A stretch of DNA of 64,000 nt, taken from assembly GCA_963843835.1 (NCBI GenBank), contig CAWJMD010000004.1:1-64000 (forward strand), given 5' to 3'. Below the pieces are notes generated by a model. That model searched no databases and was not told where the DNA came from. It worked only from the letters and a program-made list of their open reading frames with translations. A program made the position numbers and the translations under genes. Positions 52,516 to 61,304 of the stretch are shown here, in pieces. The stretch comes from CAWJMD01 sp963843835. Its GTDB lineage: Bacteria; Actinomycetota; Actinomycetes; Actinomycetales; CAWJMD01. Each line of letters begins with the position of its first letter. Positions within the stretch are counted from its first letter, which is position 1.

Positions 52516-53151
52516 TCAGCGCTTGACGGCGACCAGCAGGCCGTCGCCGACCGGGAGCAGGGTCGAGACCAGCCCCTCGTCGCCGCGAACCCGCTTGCCC
52601 AGCTCGCGGATCGAGGTGGTCGACTCGTCGCGCTGCGCGGGGTCGGCCACCTTCCCCTTCCACAGGGTGTTGTCGACCGCCAGCACCCCGCCCGGCCGCA
52701 GCAGGCGCAGCGCCTGCTCGAGGTAGGCGTCGAGGTCGGTCTTGTCCGCGTCCACCAGGACCAGGTCGTAGACCCCGTCCGTCAGGCGAGGCATCACGTC
52801 GAGGGCCCGGCCGGTGATCAGTCGGGTGCGCTGCGGGCGCACGCCTGCCTCGGCGAACGCGTCCTTCGCCGCTCGCTGGTGCTCCGCCTCGATGTCGATG
52901 CTGGTGAGGACCCCGGCGTCGCCCATCCCCTCCAGCAGGTAGAGCCCCGAGACGCCGGCCCCGGTGCCGACCTCGACGACGGACCGCGCGGCTATCGCGG
53001 CGGCGAGCATCCGCAGGGCCGAACCGCCCCCGGCGCCGATCGGCGGGCAACCGAGCTCCTCTGCGCGTGCGCGTGCGCGCTCGTGCACCTCCGACTCGGG
53101 GACGAAGTGCTCTGCGTAGGCCCAGCTGGCGGGCGATGCGGCGCTGATGAC
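52516..53151 (-). CDS. SAM-dependent O-methyltransferase (Rv1220c-like), start codon unresolved
   Basis: The protein reads to about 210 residues. The SAM site is RSVVEVGTGAGVSGLYLLEG with SIDIEAEH, followed by the catechol-OMT-like metal/substrate segment VYDLVLVDADKTDLDAYLEQ and RPGGVLAVDNTLWKGKVADP. It matches the methyltransferase encoded opposite sigE in mycobacteria (Rv1220c), substrate unknown. No ATG, GTG or TTG lies at a sensible place: AGGAGG (53159-53154) is followed by GTC then ATC codons at 53151 and 53148. The start therefore may be a rare ATC, or a base may be wrong. I give the position of the GTC as an approximate 5' end. Confidence 0.82.
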   Translation of the reverse strand, partial: VISAASPASWAYAEHFVPESEVHERARARAEELGCPPIGAGGGSALRMLAAAIAARSVVEVGTGAGVSGLYLLEGMGDAGVLTSIDIEAEHQRAAKDAFAEAGVRPQRTRLITGRALDVMPRLTDGVYDLVLVDADKTDLDAYLEQALRLLRPGGVLAVDNTLWKGKVADPAQRDESTTSIRELGKRVRGDEGLVSTLLPVGDGLLVAVKR

Positions 53152-53272
53152 GGCCTCCTGGCGACGCTGGACGGGGGTGCCGGGGTCCGTGCGGACACGA
53201 CCTCGGCACCGTACGAGCGCCAGCGTAGCGGCGGACGGCCCGGGGACTCCCAGGCTGTTCCCAGCCAGCAGG

Positions 53273-53299
53273 GGAACCCTGGGAGCCCTCTGGTGGTTG
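53273..53299 (+). promoter_or_regulatory. Candidate sigma-E-type autoregulatory promoter of sigE
   Basis: GGAAC (53273-53277), an 18-nt spacer and GTTG (53296-53299) match the GGAAC-N16-19-GTT pattern recognised by stress ECF sigma factors of the SigE/SigH group. It ends 20 bp before the sigE ATG. This suggests the sigma factor amplifies its own expression. Confidence 0.62.
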
Positions 53300-53319
53300 A
53301 GACGGAAGAGGTGGGCGAC

Positions 53320-54048
53320 ATGGAACGGACGGCACAGCAGGTGCCCCCGCCGCCCATCCGCGGCAGCCGCCGTGACGAACAGGACGTGATGACGGACGTG
53401 AGCCCGACCTTCGCCGAACCCGCGGTCGCGGGGGCCGACACCTGGACCCCTCCGACGTGGGAGGAGATCGTGCGCGACCACTCCGCGCGCGTCTACCGGC
53501 TCGCCTACCGACTGACCGGCAACCAGCACGACGCGGAGGACCTCACGCAGGAGGTCTTCGTCCGGGTCTTCCGGTCGCTCGACACCTACCGCCCAGGCAC
53601 CTTCGAGGGCTGGCTGCACCGGATCACCACGAACCTGTTCCTCGACCAGGTCAGGCGCAAGGCGCGGATCCGGTTCGACGCGCTGCCCGACGACTCGGGC
53701 GACCGGCTGGCGGGTCGCGAACCCGGACCGGAGCGCGCGTTCGAGCACCTCAACCTCGACCTGGACGTGCAGGCGGCGCTCGACCAGCTGCCACCCCAGT
53801 TCCGCGCGGCGGTCGTGCTCTGCGACATCGAGGGCCTGTCCTACGAGGAGATCGCGGACGCCCTGGACATCAAGCTGGGCACCGTCAGGTCCCGCATCCA
53901 CCGCGCCCGGGCCATGCTGCGCGAGTCGTTGGCCGACCGTGCCCCGGGAGTCAGGGCCCCGATGCCACACGCCACCCAGGCCGATCCGCCGGAGAGGCGC
54001 CGGCGGCTCACGCCCCGCGTCCCGCGGCTCTCCCGGGGCACCGCATGA
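53320..54048 (+). CDS. sigE: ECF sigma factor SigE
   Basis: A 242-residue ECF sigma factor from ATG 53320 (GGAAGAGG upstream). ATG 53389 would give a shorter form, and alternative SigE starts are known in mycobacteria. Region 2: WEEIVRDHSARVYRLAYRLT with DAEDLTQEVFVRVFRSLDTY and RPGTFEGWLHRITTNLFLDQ. Region 4: ALDQLPPQFRAAVVLCDIEG followed by the helix-turn-helix SYEEIADALDIKLGTVRSRI. It directs the envelope-stress response. The next genes encode its zinc anti-sigma factor, HtrA and TatB. Confidence 0.93.
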   Translation: MERTAQQVPPPPIRGSRRDEQDVMTDVSPTFAEPAVAGADTWTPPTWEEIVRDHSARVYRLAYRLTGNQHDAEDLTQEVFVRVFRSLDTYRPGTFEGWLHRITTNLFLDQVRRKARIRFDALPDDSGDRLAGREPGPERAFEHLNLDLDVQAALDQLPPQFRAAVVLCDIEGLSYEEIADALDIKLGTVRSRIHRARAMLRESLADRAPGVRAPMPHATQADPPERRRRLTPRVPRLSRGTA

Positions 54049-54085
54049 GGGGCCGGTCGTCCACCACCGTCGCGGGTCGCCGGCG

Positions 54086-54649
54086 ATGACCCTGCTCGGT
54101 CACGGGCCGCACATCGGCCCTCGCGCCACCGACCTCCTCGACGGACGCCTCTCCGGTGCCGAGGAGGTCGCGCTGAGACAGCACATCGGTGGCTGCCGCG
54201 ACTGCGCCCGGGCGGTGCACCGCGAGCAGCAGGTTCGCGGCGCGCTGCGCGCCGCCGGCACCGTGCAGCCCCGACCGACCCGCGACCTGATGGCGGGACT
54301 GCTGGCGCTGCCGGACGTCCACCGCTCCGGCCCGTTCGCCGCCGCATGGGGACCCGACCGCGGGGTCGGCGACGTGCCGAGGCCGTCGACGCGCCTGGGC
54401 TCGTCCGTGCTGATGGGGGCGGCCGTGCTCGGCACGGTGTCCCTCGCCTCCGCCGGGGTGCTGGGCAGCCCGGCACTGCCCGGCCCCGGGACCGCGGCGG
54501 TGCGATGGGGCGAGGCCGCGTCGTCGAGCCTCTCGACGACGACCACCCCCGCCGTGCAGTCGGCCGGGTCGTTCGTGCGGACCGGGGTCGGGGCCGTCGT
54601 GCTGACCGGGGCCGGGATCGACCGTGGAGCGGTTCGCGGCGCTCCCTGA
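54086..54649 (+). CDS. rseA: Zinc-binding anti-sigma factor (RseA-like)
   Basis: A 187-residue protein from ATG 54086. The ZAS motif H-x3-C-x2-C appears in RQHIGGCRDCARAVHREQQ, which clamps ECF sigma factors and responds to redox or proteolysis. A hydrophobic stretch (SSVLMGAAVLGTVSLASAGV) around 110-130 may cross the membrane. It lies 37 bp after sigE, as in the mycobacterial sigE-rseA pair. The tail beyond residue 140 is serine/threonine/alanine-rich. Confidence 0.88.
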   Translation: MTLLGHGPHIGPRATDLLDGRLSGAEEVALRQHIGGCRDCARAVHREQQVRGALRAAGTVQPRPTRDLMAGLLALPDVHRSGPFAAAWGPDRGVGDVPRPSTRLGSSVLMGAAVLGTVSLASAGVLGSPALPGPGTAAVRWGEAASSSLSTTTTPAVQSAGSFVRTGVGAVVLTGAGIDRGAVRGAP

Positions 54650-54773
54650 CGGTTCGGGGCCGCTGCCTGCCCGGCAGTTCGGACACCGGGTGGGCGGTGG
54701 TGATCCGGGTGGGGCAGGCTGGGGCCGACCGCGAGGGCACGCAGGACGGGGACCGTGGCGCACAGGAGGAGCG

Positions 54774-56297
54774 ATGAGCCAGGAACCGGGTAGCGGGACC
54801 GACCGTCCCGACGAGACCCAGCCCGTCGACGCACCCTCGGCCGCCGGGGCCGGCGAGCAGGCCCAGACGCGTTCCGGCTGGCACGACACCGCGCCGCTGC
54901 CGGCGCGCCACGACACGACGCCCGTTCCACGTGCTCCCGACGACGGCGAGCGGGCCGCGGCCCACGACCTGGGATCGTTCGGGTCGCCCGCAGGCCCGGA
55001 CCCCGAGCCCGGCGAGGCGACCGGCGAGCCGGCGGCGCGGACCGGGTGGGGCGGCGCGGCCGGGCCGGAGCCCCTGACCTCGACGCCCCCGGGCCAGGAG
55101 CCCCTCGACCTCTTCGACGACGGCCCCTCGCGCCCGTCCTGGGGGCCGCCGACGGGGCCCGCTGCCGCCTACCCGCCCCCGCCGGGCTGGGTGCCTCGAC
55201 CCGAGGGACGGCGCATCGGTCGCGGTCGCCGAGCACTCGGGGTGGTCGCCCTGATCGCGGCCGCCCTCGTGGCCGGGGTCGTGGGTGGCACGGCCGGCGT
55301 CTCCCTCGTCGACCGCGTCGGCGGTCAGGACATCAGCATCCCGGTGCCGACCGGTACGACGTTCCGCAGCGACGACAGCGTCGCCGGCGTGGCCGCCCGC
55401 GTGCTGCCGAGCACCGTGTCGATCGAGGTGAGCACGCCCGGCCTGCAGGGCTCCGGCTCGGGCTTCGTGCTGCGCGAGGACGGCCTGATCGTCACGAACA
55501 ACCACGTCGTCGCCGACGCCGCCGACGGAGGCGAGATCCGGGTGGTCTTCTCGGACGGGTCCCAGGAGGAGGCCGAGGTGGTCGGGCGCACGGCCGACTA
55601 CGACCTCGCGGTGCTGCGTGTCAGCCGCGACGGGCTGACCCCGCTGCCGTTCGGCGACTCCGACTCCGTCGTCGTCGGCGACCCGGTGATCGCGATCGGC
55701 GCACCGCTCGGCCTGGAGGCCACCGTCACCACCGGAATCGTCAGCGCGCTCAACCGTCCCGTCGTCGCGGGGGACAGCAACGAGAACGCCTTCATCAACG
55801 CGATCCAGACGGACGCGGCGATCAACCCGGGCAACTCGGGCGGACCGCTGGTCAACAGCGTGGGCGAGGTGATCGGCGTGAACTCGGCCATCGCCCGCAA
55901 CCCCGGCACGGGCAACGGCCCCTCCGGGAGCATCGGTCTGGGGTTCGCGATCCCGTCGCGACAGGTGGCGCGTACGGTGGAACAGCTGATCGAGACCGGC
56001 ACGGCGACGTACCCGGTGATCGGCGTCCTGCTGGACCGTACGTACACCGGCGAGGGGGTGAAGGTGGCGGAGACCGCCGACCAGCCCACCGTCGTGCCCG
56101 ACGGACCCGCCGACGAGGCCGGCATCCTCGCCGGGGACGTCATCACGGCCTTCAACGGCCGTCCGGTGACCGAGCCCGACGAGCTGATCGTCGGCATCCG
56201 CGCGCAGGTTCCCGGTGACACCGTGACGCTGACCGTGCGCACCGGCGACGCCGAGCGCCAGGTGGACGTCGTGCTCGACGAGGCGGACAGCAATTGA
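54774..56297 (+). CDS. htrA: HtrA/DegP-like serine protease with PDZ domain
   Basis: A 507-residue protein from ATG 54774 with AGGAGGA upstream. A long proline- and glycine-rich cytoplasmic N-terminus of about 150 residues is followed by one helix (LGVVALIAAALVAGVVGGTA). The trypsin-like domain has His in IVTNNHVVADA, Asp in TADYDLAVLRV and Ser in AINPGNSGGPLVN. The PDZ domain (GPADEAGILAGDVITAFNGR) ends the protein. It degrades or refolds damaged envelope proteins under SigE control. Its last base is shared with the tatB start. Confidence 0.93.
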   Translation: MSQEPGSGTDRPDETQPVDAPSAAGAGEQAQTRSGWHDTAPLPARHDTTPVPRAPDDGERAAAHDLGSFGSPAGPDPEPGEATGEPAARTGWGGAAGPEPLTSTPPGQEPLDLFDDGPSRPSWGPPTGPAAAYPPPPGWVPRPEGRRIGRGRRALGVVALIAAALVAGVVGGTAGVSLVDRVGGQDISIPVPTGTTFRSDDSVAGVAARVLPSTVSIEVSTPGLQGSGSGFVLREDGLIVTNNHVVADAADGGEIRVVFSDGSQEEAEVVGRTADYDLAVLRVSRDGLTPLPFGDSDSVVVGDPVIAIGAPLGLEATVTTGIVSALNRPVVAGDSNENAFINAIQTDAAINPGNSGGPLVNSVGEVIGVNSAIARNPGTGNGPSGSIGLGFAIPSRQVARTVEQLIETGTATYPVIGVLLDRTYTGEGVKVAETADQPTVVPDGPADEAGILAGDVITAFNGRPVTEPDELIVGIRAQVPGDTVTLTVRTGDAERQVDVVLDEADSN

Positions 56298-56716
56298 TGG
56301 GCGTCAACGGGGGCGAGCTCCTCGTCATCGCCGTCCTCGCACTGCTGGTCATCGGCCCCGAGCGGCTTCCGCAGTACGCCGCCCAGTTCGGGCGGCTGGT
56401 CCGCGAGGTGCGCCGGATGGCGGTCGGCGCGCGCGACCAGGTGCGGGCCGAGCTCGGACCGGAGTTCGACGACGTCGACTGGCAGAAGCTCGACCCCCGG
56501 CAGTACGACCCGCGGCGCATCGTCAAGGACGCGCTGACCGATGCGTGGGGGGACGACGACGACACCGGCTTCGGAGCGGCGCGTTCGGCTGCCGGCAACG
56601 GCTCGGGGCCCGACCTGATGAAGCCGGCCGGCCGACCCGGCGCCCGGCCCGGTGGCGGCGCCTCACGTCCGGGTGACGCGACCGGACCGCCGCCCTTCGA
56701 CTCCGAGGCGACCTGA
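56297..56716 (+). CDS. tatB: Sec-independent translocase subunit TatB
   Basis: A 139-residue protein from ATG 56297, whose A overlaps the htrA TGA stop. The N-terminal helix NGGELLVIAVLALLVIGPER with the conserved GPERLP hinge is diagnostic of TatA/B, followed by an amphipathic helix (QYAAQFGRLVREVRRMAVGA) and an acidic, proline-rich tail. The E near the helix start and the length favour TatB. With TatC and TatA, encoded elsewhere, it exports folded proteins. Confidence 0.92.
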   Translation: MGVNGGELLVIAVLALLVIGPERLPQYAAQFGRLVREVRRMAVGARDQVRAELGPEFDDVDWQKLDPRQYDPRRIVKDALTDAWGDDDDTGFGAARSAAGNGSGPDLMKPAGRPGARPGGGASRPGDATGPPPFDSEAT

Positions 56717-56949
56717 CCGAAGTCCAGTGCCGGTACCGAAGCGCGAGAACCGGACGAGCGGGCGTCGAGTCGACACCTCGAGCCGGGTGCGTTGATCGTG
56801 GGCTGTCACCGAGTCGATGAGGGCATCAGAGCCACCCACACTCCGGAATCATCGGACTCCGGGACGGCGATCGTCCTGCTCCTTGCAGAGCGGGCACGTC
56901 AACGTCGACGTGGGGCCATCCGCCCCTAGGCGAGGCTAGGGTGAAGAGC

Positions 56950-57381
56950 GTGGTGGTTGATCGTCGTCAGGAACTGCGGGACAAGTATCTGAATCTCGGA
57001 ACGGGAGAGCTAGCCGCCGCAGTCGCATTCGCACTTGCCGCCGTCGTCTTCGTGATACCTCGCCTCGGCGAGCCGGGCGACCGTGCGGCCCTGCTGTCGG
57101 CCTTGCTCCCTTTGCTCGTGGTTCTGGCGCAGGCGGGGACCTACTGGCTCCTGGCACGCACGTGGGTGGAGAAGGCCTCCATGCCGGTGCCTGTCGCCGG
57201 GCTCTACCGTGCCTTCCGAGTACCCGACGCCGCGCTGCTGGGTGCTGCCCTGATCGGAGTCCTGATGTGGTGGCCCGAGCGGCCCGGCACCGTTCTCCTG
57301 GTGGTGGCGGTATGGGTCTTCGGCGTCGTGGAGTACATCAACTACTTCCTCATCCGTCTCGCCTACCCCGTCGATCGGTGA
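56950..57381 (+). CDS. Membrane protein of unknown function, four helices
   Basis: About 143 residues with four hydrophobic helices (LAAAVAFALAAVVFVIPRL; LLSALLPLLVVLAQAGTYWL; ALLGAALIGVLMWWPE; TVLLVVAVWVFGVVEYINYF). Family not recognised. TAGGGT (56937-56942) lies 7 nt before GTG 56950, so leaderless translation from 56950 is likely rather than from the in-frame GTG 56941, which overlaps the promoter. The 230 bp before it and about 190 bp after it hold no clear gene. Confidence 0.7.
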   Translation: MVVDRRQELRDKYLNLGTGELAAAVAFALAAVVFVIPRLGEPGDRAALLSALLPLLVVLAQAGTYWLLARTWVEKASMPVPVAGLYRAFRVPDAALLGAALIGVLMWWPERPGTVLLVVAVWVFGVVEYINYFLIRLAYPVDR

Positions 57382-57572
57382 TTCGTCAGGGTGGGCGAGT
57401 GGCGTACCCCCCGACTGGTGCAGGACGTGAGGGCCATCGTCGTCTCGACCGCGAGTGTGAGAGCCCGTCGTCTGCCGGGTCGGCTCGATCAGCTACCACT
57501 GCTCAGCGGCCGGCGACACCGACCGCGTCGCAGTTCCATCGCCTTGGTGCAGCGCCTGGACCCTGCGGATGC

Positions 57573-58706
57573 CTAGCGCCCTGCGGGAGTGAGGCCGAGC
57601 GAACGCCCGGACAGCCCACGCGCCCTCCGCCCGAGCTGGCGCGCGACGGACCGCAGCGCCACCGCCCCGGCCGAGTCCGGCTCGGAGAGCACCACCGGTG
57701 TCCCGTCGTCCCCGCCCTCACGGGTGAGGACGTCGATCGGCACCTGGCCCAGGAGCGGCACGTCGGAACCGACGGAACGGGTGAGCGAGTCGGCGACCCG
57801 CTGACCGCCGCCCGAACCGAACAGCTCGTTGCGGGTGCCGTCCGGCATCTCCAGCCACGACATGTTCTCGATCACGCCGACGATCTGCTGATGGGTCTGG
57901 AGGGCGATCGCCCCCGCCCGCTCGGCCACCTCGGCCGCCGCCAGCTGGGGTGTGGTCACGACCAGGATCTCCGCGGAGGGCAGCAGCTGCGCCACGCTGA
58001 TCGCGATGTCACCGGTACCGGGCGGCAGGTCGAGCAGCAGCACGTCGAGGTCGCCCCAGAAGACGTCCGACAGGAACTGCTGCAGGGCGCGGTGCAGCAT
58101 CGGGCCGCGCCACACCACCGGCTGGTTGCCGGGCACGAACATGCCGATCGAGATGACCTTCACGTCGTGCGCGACCGGCGGCAGGATCATGTCGTCCACG
58201 CGTGTCGGGGCCTGCTCGACTCCGAGCATCCGGGGCACGGAGAAGCCGTACACGTCGGCGTCGACCACGCCCACGCGCAGGCCGTCCGCGGCCATCGACG
58301 CCGCCAGGTTCACGGTCACCGTGGACTTGCCGACCCCGCCCTTGCCGGACGCCACGGCGTACACACGCGTCAGCGACCCCGGCCGGGCGAAGGGCACCTC
58401 GCGCTCGACCTGGCCGCCGCGCAGCTTGGTCTTGAGCGCGTCGCGCTGCTCGGCGTCCATCACGTCGAGCTCCACCCGCACCTCGGCCACGTCACCCAGG
58501 GCTGTCACCGCCGCGGTGATGTCGCTGCGCAGGCGGTCCTTCATCGGACAGCCCGCAACCGTCAGGTAGATGGCCACGTCGACGCCGCCGGCCTCGTCGA
58601 CCGCGACGGACTTGACCATGTCGAGCTCGGTGATGGGACGGCGGATCTCGGGGTCCTGGACGCCGGACAGGGCGGCCCTGACGGCCTCGACGGTGGGGGC
58701 TGGCAT
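57573..58706 (-). CDS. mrp: Mrp/NBP35 iron-sulfur cluster carrier ATPase
   Basis: A 377-residue protein. Residues 1-100 form a MIP18/DUF59 domain (VRAALSGVQDPEIRRPITEL, with VAGCPMKD carrying the conserved cysteine). The ATPase has the deviant Walker A GKGGVGKSTVTVNLA and the switch regions VVDADVYGFSVP and LLDLPPGTGDIA. The usual CxxC near the end is not seen, as in several actinobacterial members. It delivers Fe-S clusters. TACCCT (58718-58713) lies 6 nt before ATG 58706, a leaderless start. Confidence 0.92.
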   Translation of the reverse strand: MPAPTVEAVRAALSGVQDPEIRRPITELDMVKSVAVDEAGGVDVAIYLTVAGCPMKDRLRSDITAAVTALGDVAEVRVELDVMDAEQRDALKTKLRGGQVEREVPFARPGSLTRVYAVASGKGGVGKSTVTVNLAASMAADGLRVGVVDADVYGFSVPRMLGVEQAPTRVDDMILPPVAHDVKVISIGMFVPGNQPVVWRGPMLHRALQQFLSDVFWGDLDVLLLDLPPGTGDIAISVAQLLPSAEILVVTTPQLAAAEVAERAGAIALQTHQQIVGVIENMSWLEMPDGTRNELFGSGGGQRVADSLTRSVGSDVPLLGQVPIDVLTREGGDDGTPVVLSEPDSAGAVALRSVARQLGRRARGLSGRSLGLTPAGR

Positions 58707-58747
58707 GCGGCCAGGGTACGTCGGTGACGGACGCCCGCCGACACGGG

Positions 58748-60685
58748 TCACTTCCGGGCGGTGGCTCTCTTGGCCGCCGGCGTGCGGCACCAGGGGCACA
58801 CGGTCCAGTCCGGCTCGCGGTGCCTGCGGCAGCTGGAGCACTGGTCGCCGTCCAGGGCGGCGGCACACCAGGGGCACGCGACCATGTCGTGCTCGACGCT
58901 GCGCTCGCACGAGGGGCAGTGCCGGGCCGCGCTGTAGTCCGTGTGGGTCACGCGGACCACCTCCTCGAAGGTGGTCTCCCCACGACGGGCCTTCTCGAGC
59001 GCCGACGTGCGCAGCGTCGCGGTGCGTTTGGCGCGGACCTGGGCCCCGACCGCCGACTCGCTCGGATCCTTGACCAGCACGCGGCGCATCGCCGCGTCGA
59101 CCTCGATCACCTCGTAGACACCCGTCCGGCCGATGTAGCCGCTACGTGCGCACAGCGCGCACCCGGCCCCCTTGACGGGCGTCGCCTCGGCCAGGTCGGC
59201 GCGGGTCAGGCCCAGCAGCGTCAGCACGTCGTCGTCGGGCATGTACGGGACGGCGCAGGCCGTACACGGCGTGCGGACGAGGCGCTGGGCGACCGACAGC
59301 GACAGCGACGACGCGACGAGGAAGGGCTCGACGCCCATGTCGACCAGCCGGGTCAGCGCGGCGGCCGCCGAGTTGGTGTGCAGCGTGGTGAGCACCATGT
59401 GACCGGTCAGGGCGGCCTTGAGGGCGAGCTCGGCGGTCTGCGCGTCCCGCACCTCCCCCACGAGAACGATGTCCGGGTCCTGCCGCAGCACGGCGCGCAG
59501 GCCCTTCTCGAATGTCATCCCGGCGCGCTCGTGCACCTGGACCTGGGTGATGCCGGGCAGCTGCACCTCCACCGGGTCCTCGAGGGTGACGACGTTCTTC
59601 TCCGGGGAGACGATCTCGGCGATCGCGGAGTAGAGGGTGTTGGTCTTGCCCGACCCGGTGGGGCCGGTGATCAGCACCAGCCCCTGCGGCGCGCTGAGGA
59701 CGGACCGGAACATCTCCAGCTGCAGCGGGGAGAGACCCAGCGCGTCGAGCCCCGACACCTGCGCGCTGCGGGTGAGGAGCCGGATCACGACCTTCTCGCC
59801 GTGCACGCCGGGGACGGTGGACACGCGGCAGTCGATCTTCAGGCCGTCGACGGTGATGCGGGCACGGCCGTCCTGCGGCACCCTGCGCTCGGCGATGTCG
59901 AGGCCGGAGACGATCTTCAGCCGGCTGATCACGGCCGGCGCCACGCGCCGCGGTGTCGACATCGCCTCGCGCAGGATGCCGTCCACCCGGAACCGCACGC
60001 GGAGCGCGTCGCTCTGGGTCTCGACGTGCACGTCGGACGCGCGAGCCCGGACGGCGTCGGACAGGATGCGGTTGACGAGGTGGACGGTGGGGGCGTCGAT
60101 CGCGCTGCCCTCCTCCAGCTCGATCGGGTCGTGGGCGTCGCCGCCCATCGTCTCCACGATCGCGGCCACGCCGGAGACGTCCTCGTTCAGCGACCAGGCC
60201 CTCGCCAGCTGGTCGGAGATCTGGGTCGGGGTCGCGACGAGGACCGAGAGGGACCTCGCGCGGGTGTGGAGCTTGACGTCGTCCAGCGCGAGCACGTTGG
60301 TGGGGTCGGCCATCGCTATCGCCAGGCCGTTCTCGTTGCTGTCCACGACCAGGGCCTGTGCCCGGTCGGCGACGGCGCGGGGCAGCAGGCGGATCGCGTC
60401 GGGAGAGGGCAGCCGCTGGGAGAGGTCGAGCAGCGGCAGGTTGAGCTGCGAGCCCAGCGCCTCGGCGATCTCCTCCTCGTCGGCGAAGCCGAGCTCGACC
60501 AGCATGATGCCCAGCCGCTGCCTGCTGCCGTCGCCGTTGCCCTGGCGCGCGAGGGTCTCGGCCAGCTCCGCCGAGGTGATGACCCCGGCGTCGACGAGCA
60601 CGTCACCCAGCCGCTGGCGGTTGACGGTCTCTCGTGCCACGGCAGCCCGGAAGACGGCGCCCGGCATCGCCCGCTCGTACGTCAT
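58748..60685 (-). CDS. GspE/PilB-type secretion ATPase with C-terminal zinc ribbons
   Basis: A 645-residue protein. N-terminal MshEN/GspE-N domain (RQRLGDVLVDAGVITSAELA; RQRLGIMLVELGFADEEEIA), then the secretion ATPase: Walker A GPTGSGKTNTLYS (340-347 core), Asp box VVTLEDPVEVQLPGITQ, Walker B DPDIVLVGEVRD, His box LTTLHTNSA, and the tetracysteine zinc site C-TAC followed by CALC. After the normal end, about residue 585 onward adds CPSCERSVEHDMVACPWC, then CSSCRRHRE and VCPWC, one or two extra zinc ribbons. No pilin, PilC or PilT gene is in the window. It would power a type IV pilus-like machine encoded elsewhere. Confidence 0.88.
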   Translation of the reverse strand: MTYERAMPGAVFRAAVARETVNRQRLGDVLVDAGVITSAELAETLARQGNGDGSRQRLGIMLVELGFADEEEIAEALGSQLNLPLLDLSQRLPSPDAIRLLPRAVADRAQALVVDSNENGLAIAMADPTNVLALDDVKLHTRARSLSVLVATPTQISDQLARAWSLNEDVSGVAAIVETMGGDAHDPIELEEGSAIDAPTVHLVNRILSDAVRARASDVHVETQSDALRVRFRVDGILREAMSTPRRVAPAVISRLKIVSGLDIAERRVPQDGRARITVDGLKIDCRVSTVPGVHGEKVVIRLLTRSAQVSGLDALGLSPLQLEMFRSVLSAPQGLVLITGPTGSGKTNTLYSAIAEIVSPEKNVVTLEDPVEVQLPGITQVQVHERAGMTFEKGLRAVLRQDPDIVLVGEVRDAQTAELALKAALTGHMVLTTLHTNSAAAALTRLVDMGVEPFLVASSLSLSVAQRLVRTPCTACAVPYMPDDDVLTLLGLTRADLAEATPVKGAGCALCARSGYIGRTGVYEVIEVDAAMRRVLVKDPSESAVGAQVRAKRTATLRTSALEKARRGETTFEEVVRVTHTDYSAARHCPSCERSVEHDMVACPWCAAALDGDQCSSCRRHREPDWTVCPWCRTPAAKRATARK

Positions 60686-60734
60686 GGGCGTCTATCGGCA
60701 CGCGTCGGCGCCCGGTGAAGGGCGGGGGCGGGCT

Positions 60735-61304
60735 CTAACCCGTCCGGGTGCCCTGACCGCCCGGGCCCGGCCCGTCGGAGGGAGTCGACGCGTCCTGCTG
60801 GACGCGCTCGAGGTCGGCGAGCAGGTCCCGCAGCTCCGAGCGCAGGAAGTCGCGCGTCGCGACGTCGCGCATGGCCACCCGGAGCGCGGCGACCTCGCGG
60901 GCCAGGTACTCGGTGTCGGCCAGGTTGCGCTCGGCCCGCTGACGGTCCTGCTCGAGCGACACCCGGTCGCGGTCGTCCTGCCTGTTCTGCGCGAGCAGGA
61001 TCAGGGGCGCGGCGTACGACGCCTGCAGCGACAGGATCAGGGTCAGCAGCGTGTAGTTGAGCTCGCGCGGGTCGAACTGCAGGTCGGTGGGTCCGAACGT
61101 GTTCCACAGCAGCCAGGCGACCACGAAGGCCGTCATGTAGACGAGGAACCGGGGCGTCCCCATGAAGCGGGCGAAGGCCTCGGACGCCCGGCCGAACGCC
61201 TCCGGGTCGACCCCTGGGCGCGGCACCCGGCGCGGCCGCTCGCGGGGGGTGTCGAGTCCGGGTCTGCGTCGGGCGCCGCGCGAGGCCGGCCGCCGGTCAG
61301 CCAC
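60735..61304 (-). CDS. DUF1003 membrane protein
   Basis: A 189-residue protein from GTG 61304, overlapping the MgtE-N/CBS stop. The DUF1003 core has two helices (TPRFLVYMTAFVVAWLLWNT, and YTLLTLILSLQASYAAPLIL) followed by the hallmark LLAQNRQDDRDRVSLEQDRQ and a coiled-coil tail. The function is unknown; the coupling with an MgtE-type sensor protein hints at magnesium physiology. Confidence 0.87.
   Translation of the reverse strand: MADRRPASRGARRRPGLDTPRERPRRVPRPGVDPEAFGRASEAFARFMGTPRFLVYMTAFVVAWLLWNTFGPTDLQFDPRELNYTLLTLILSLQASYAAPLILLAQNRQDDRDRVSLEQDRQRAERNLADTEYLAREVAALRVAMRDVATRDFLRSELRDLLADLERVQQDASTPSDGPGPGGQGTRTG

Noticed and set aside
53841..55505. 554-residue minus-strand frame over the sigE/anti-sigma/htrA genes
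   Set aside because: Low-complexity Arg/Pro/Ala translation opposite three well-supported genes.
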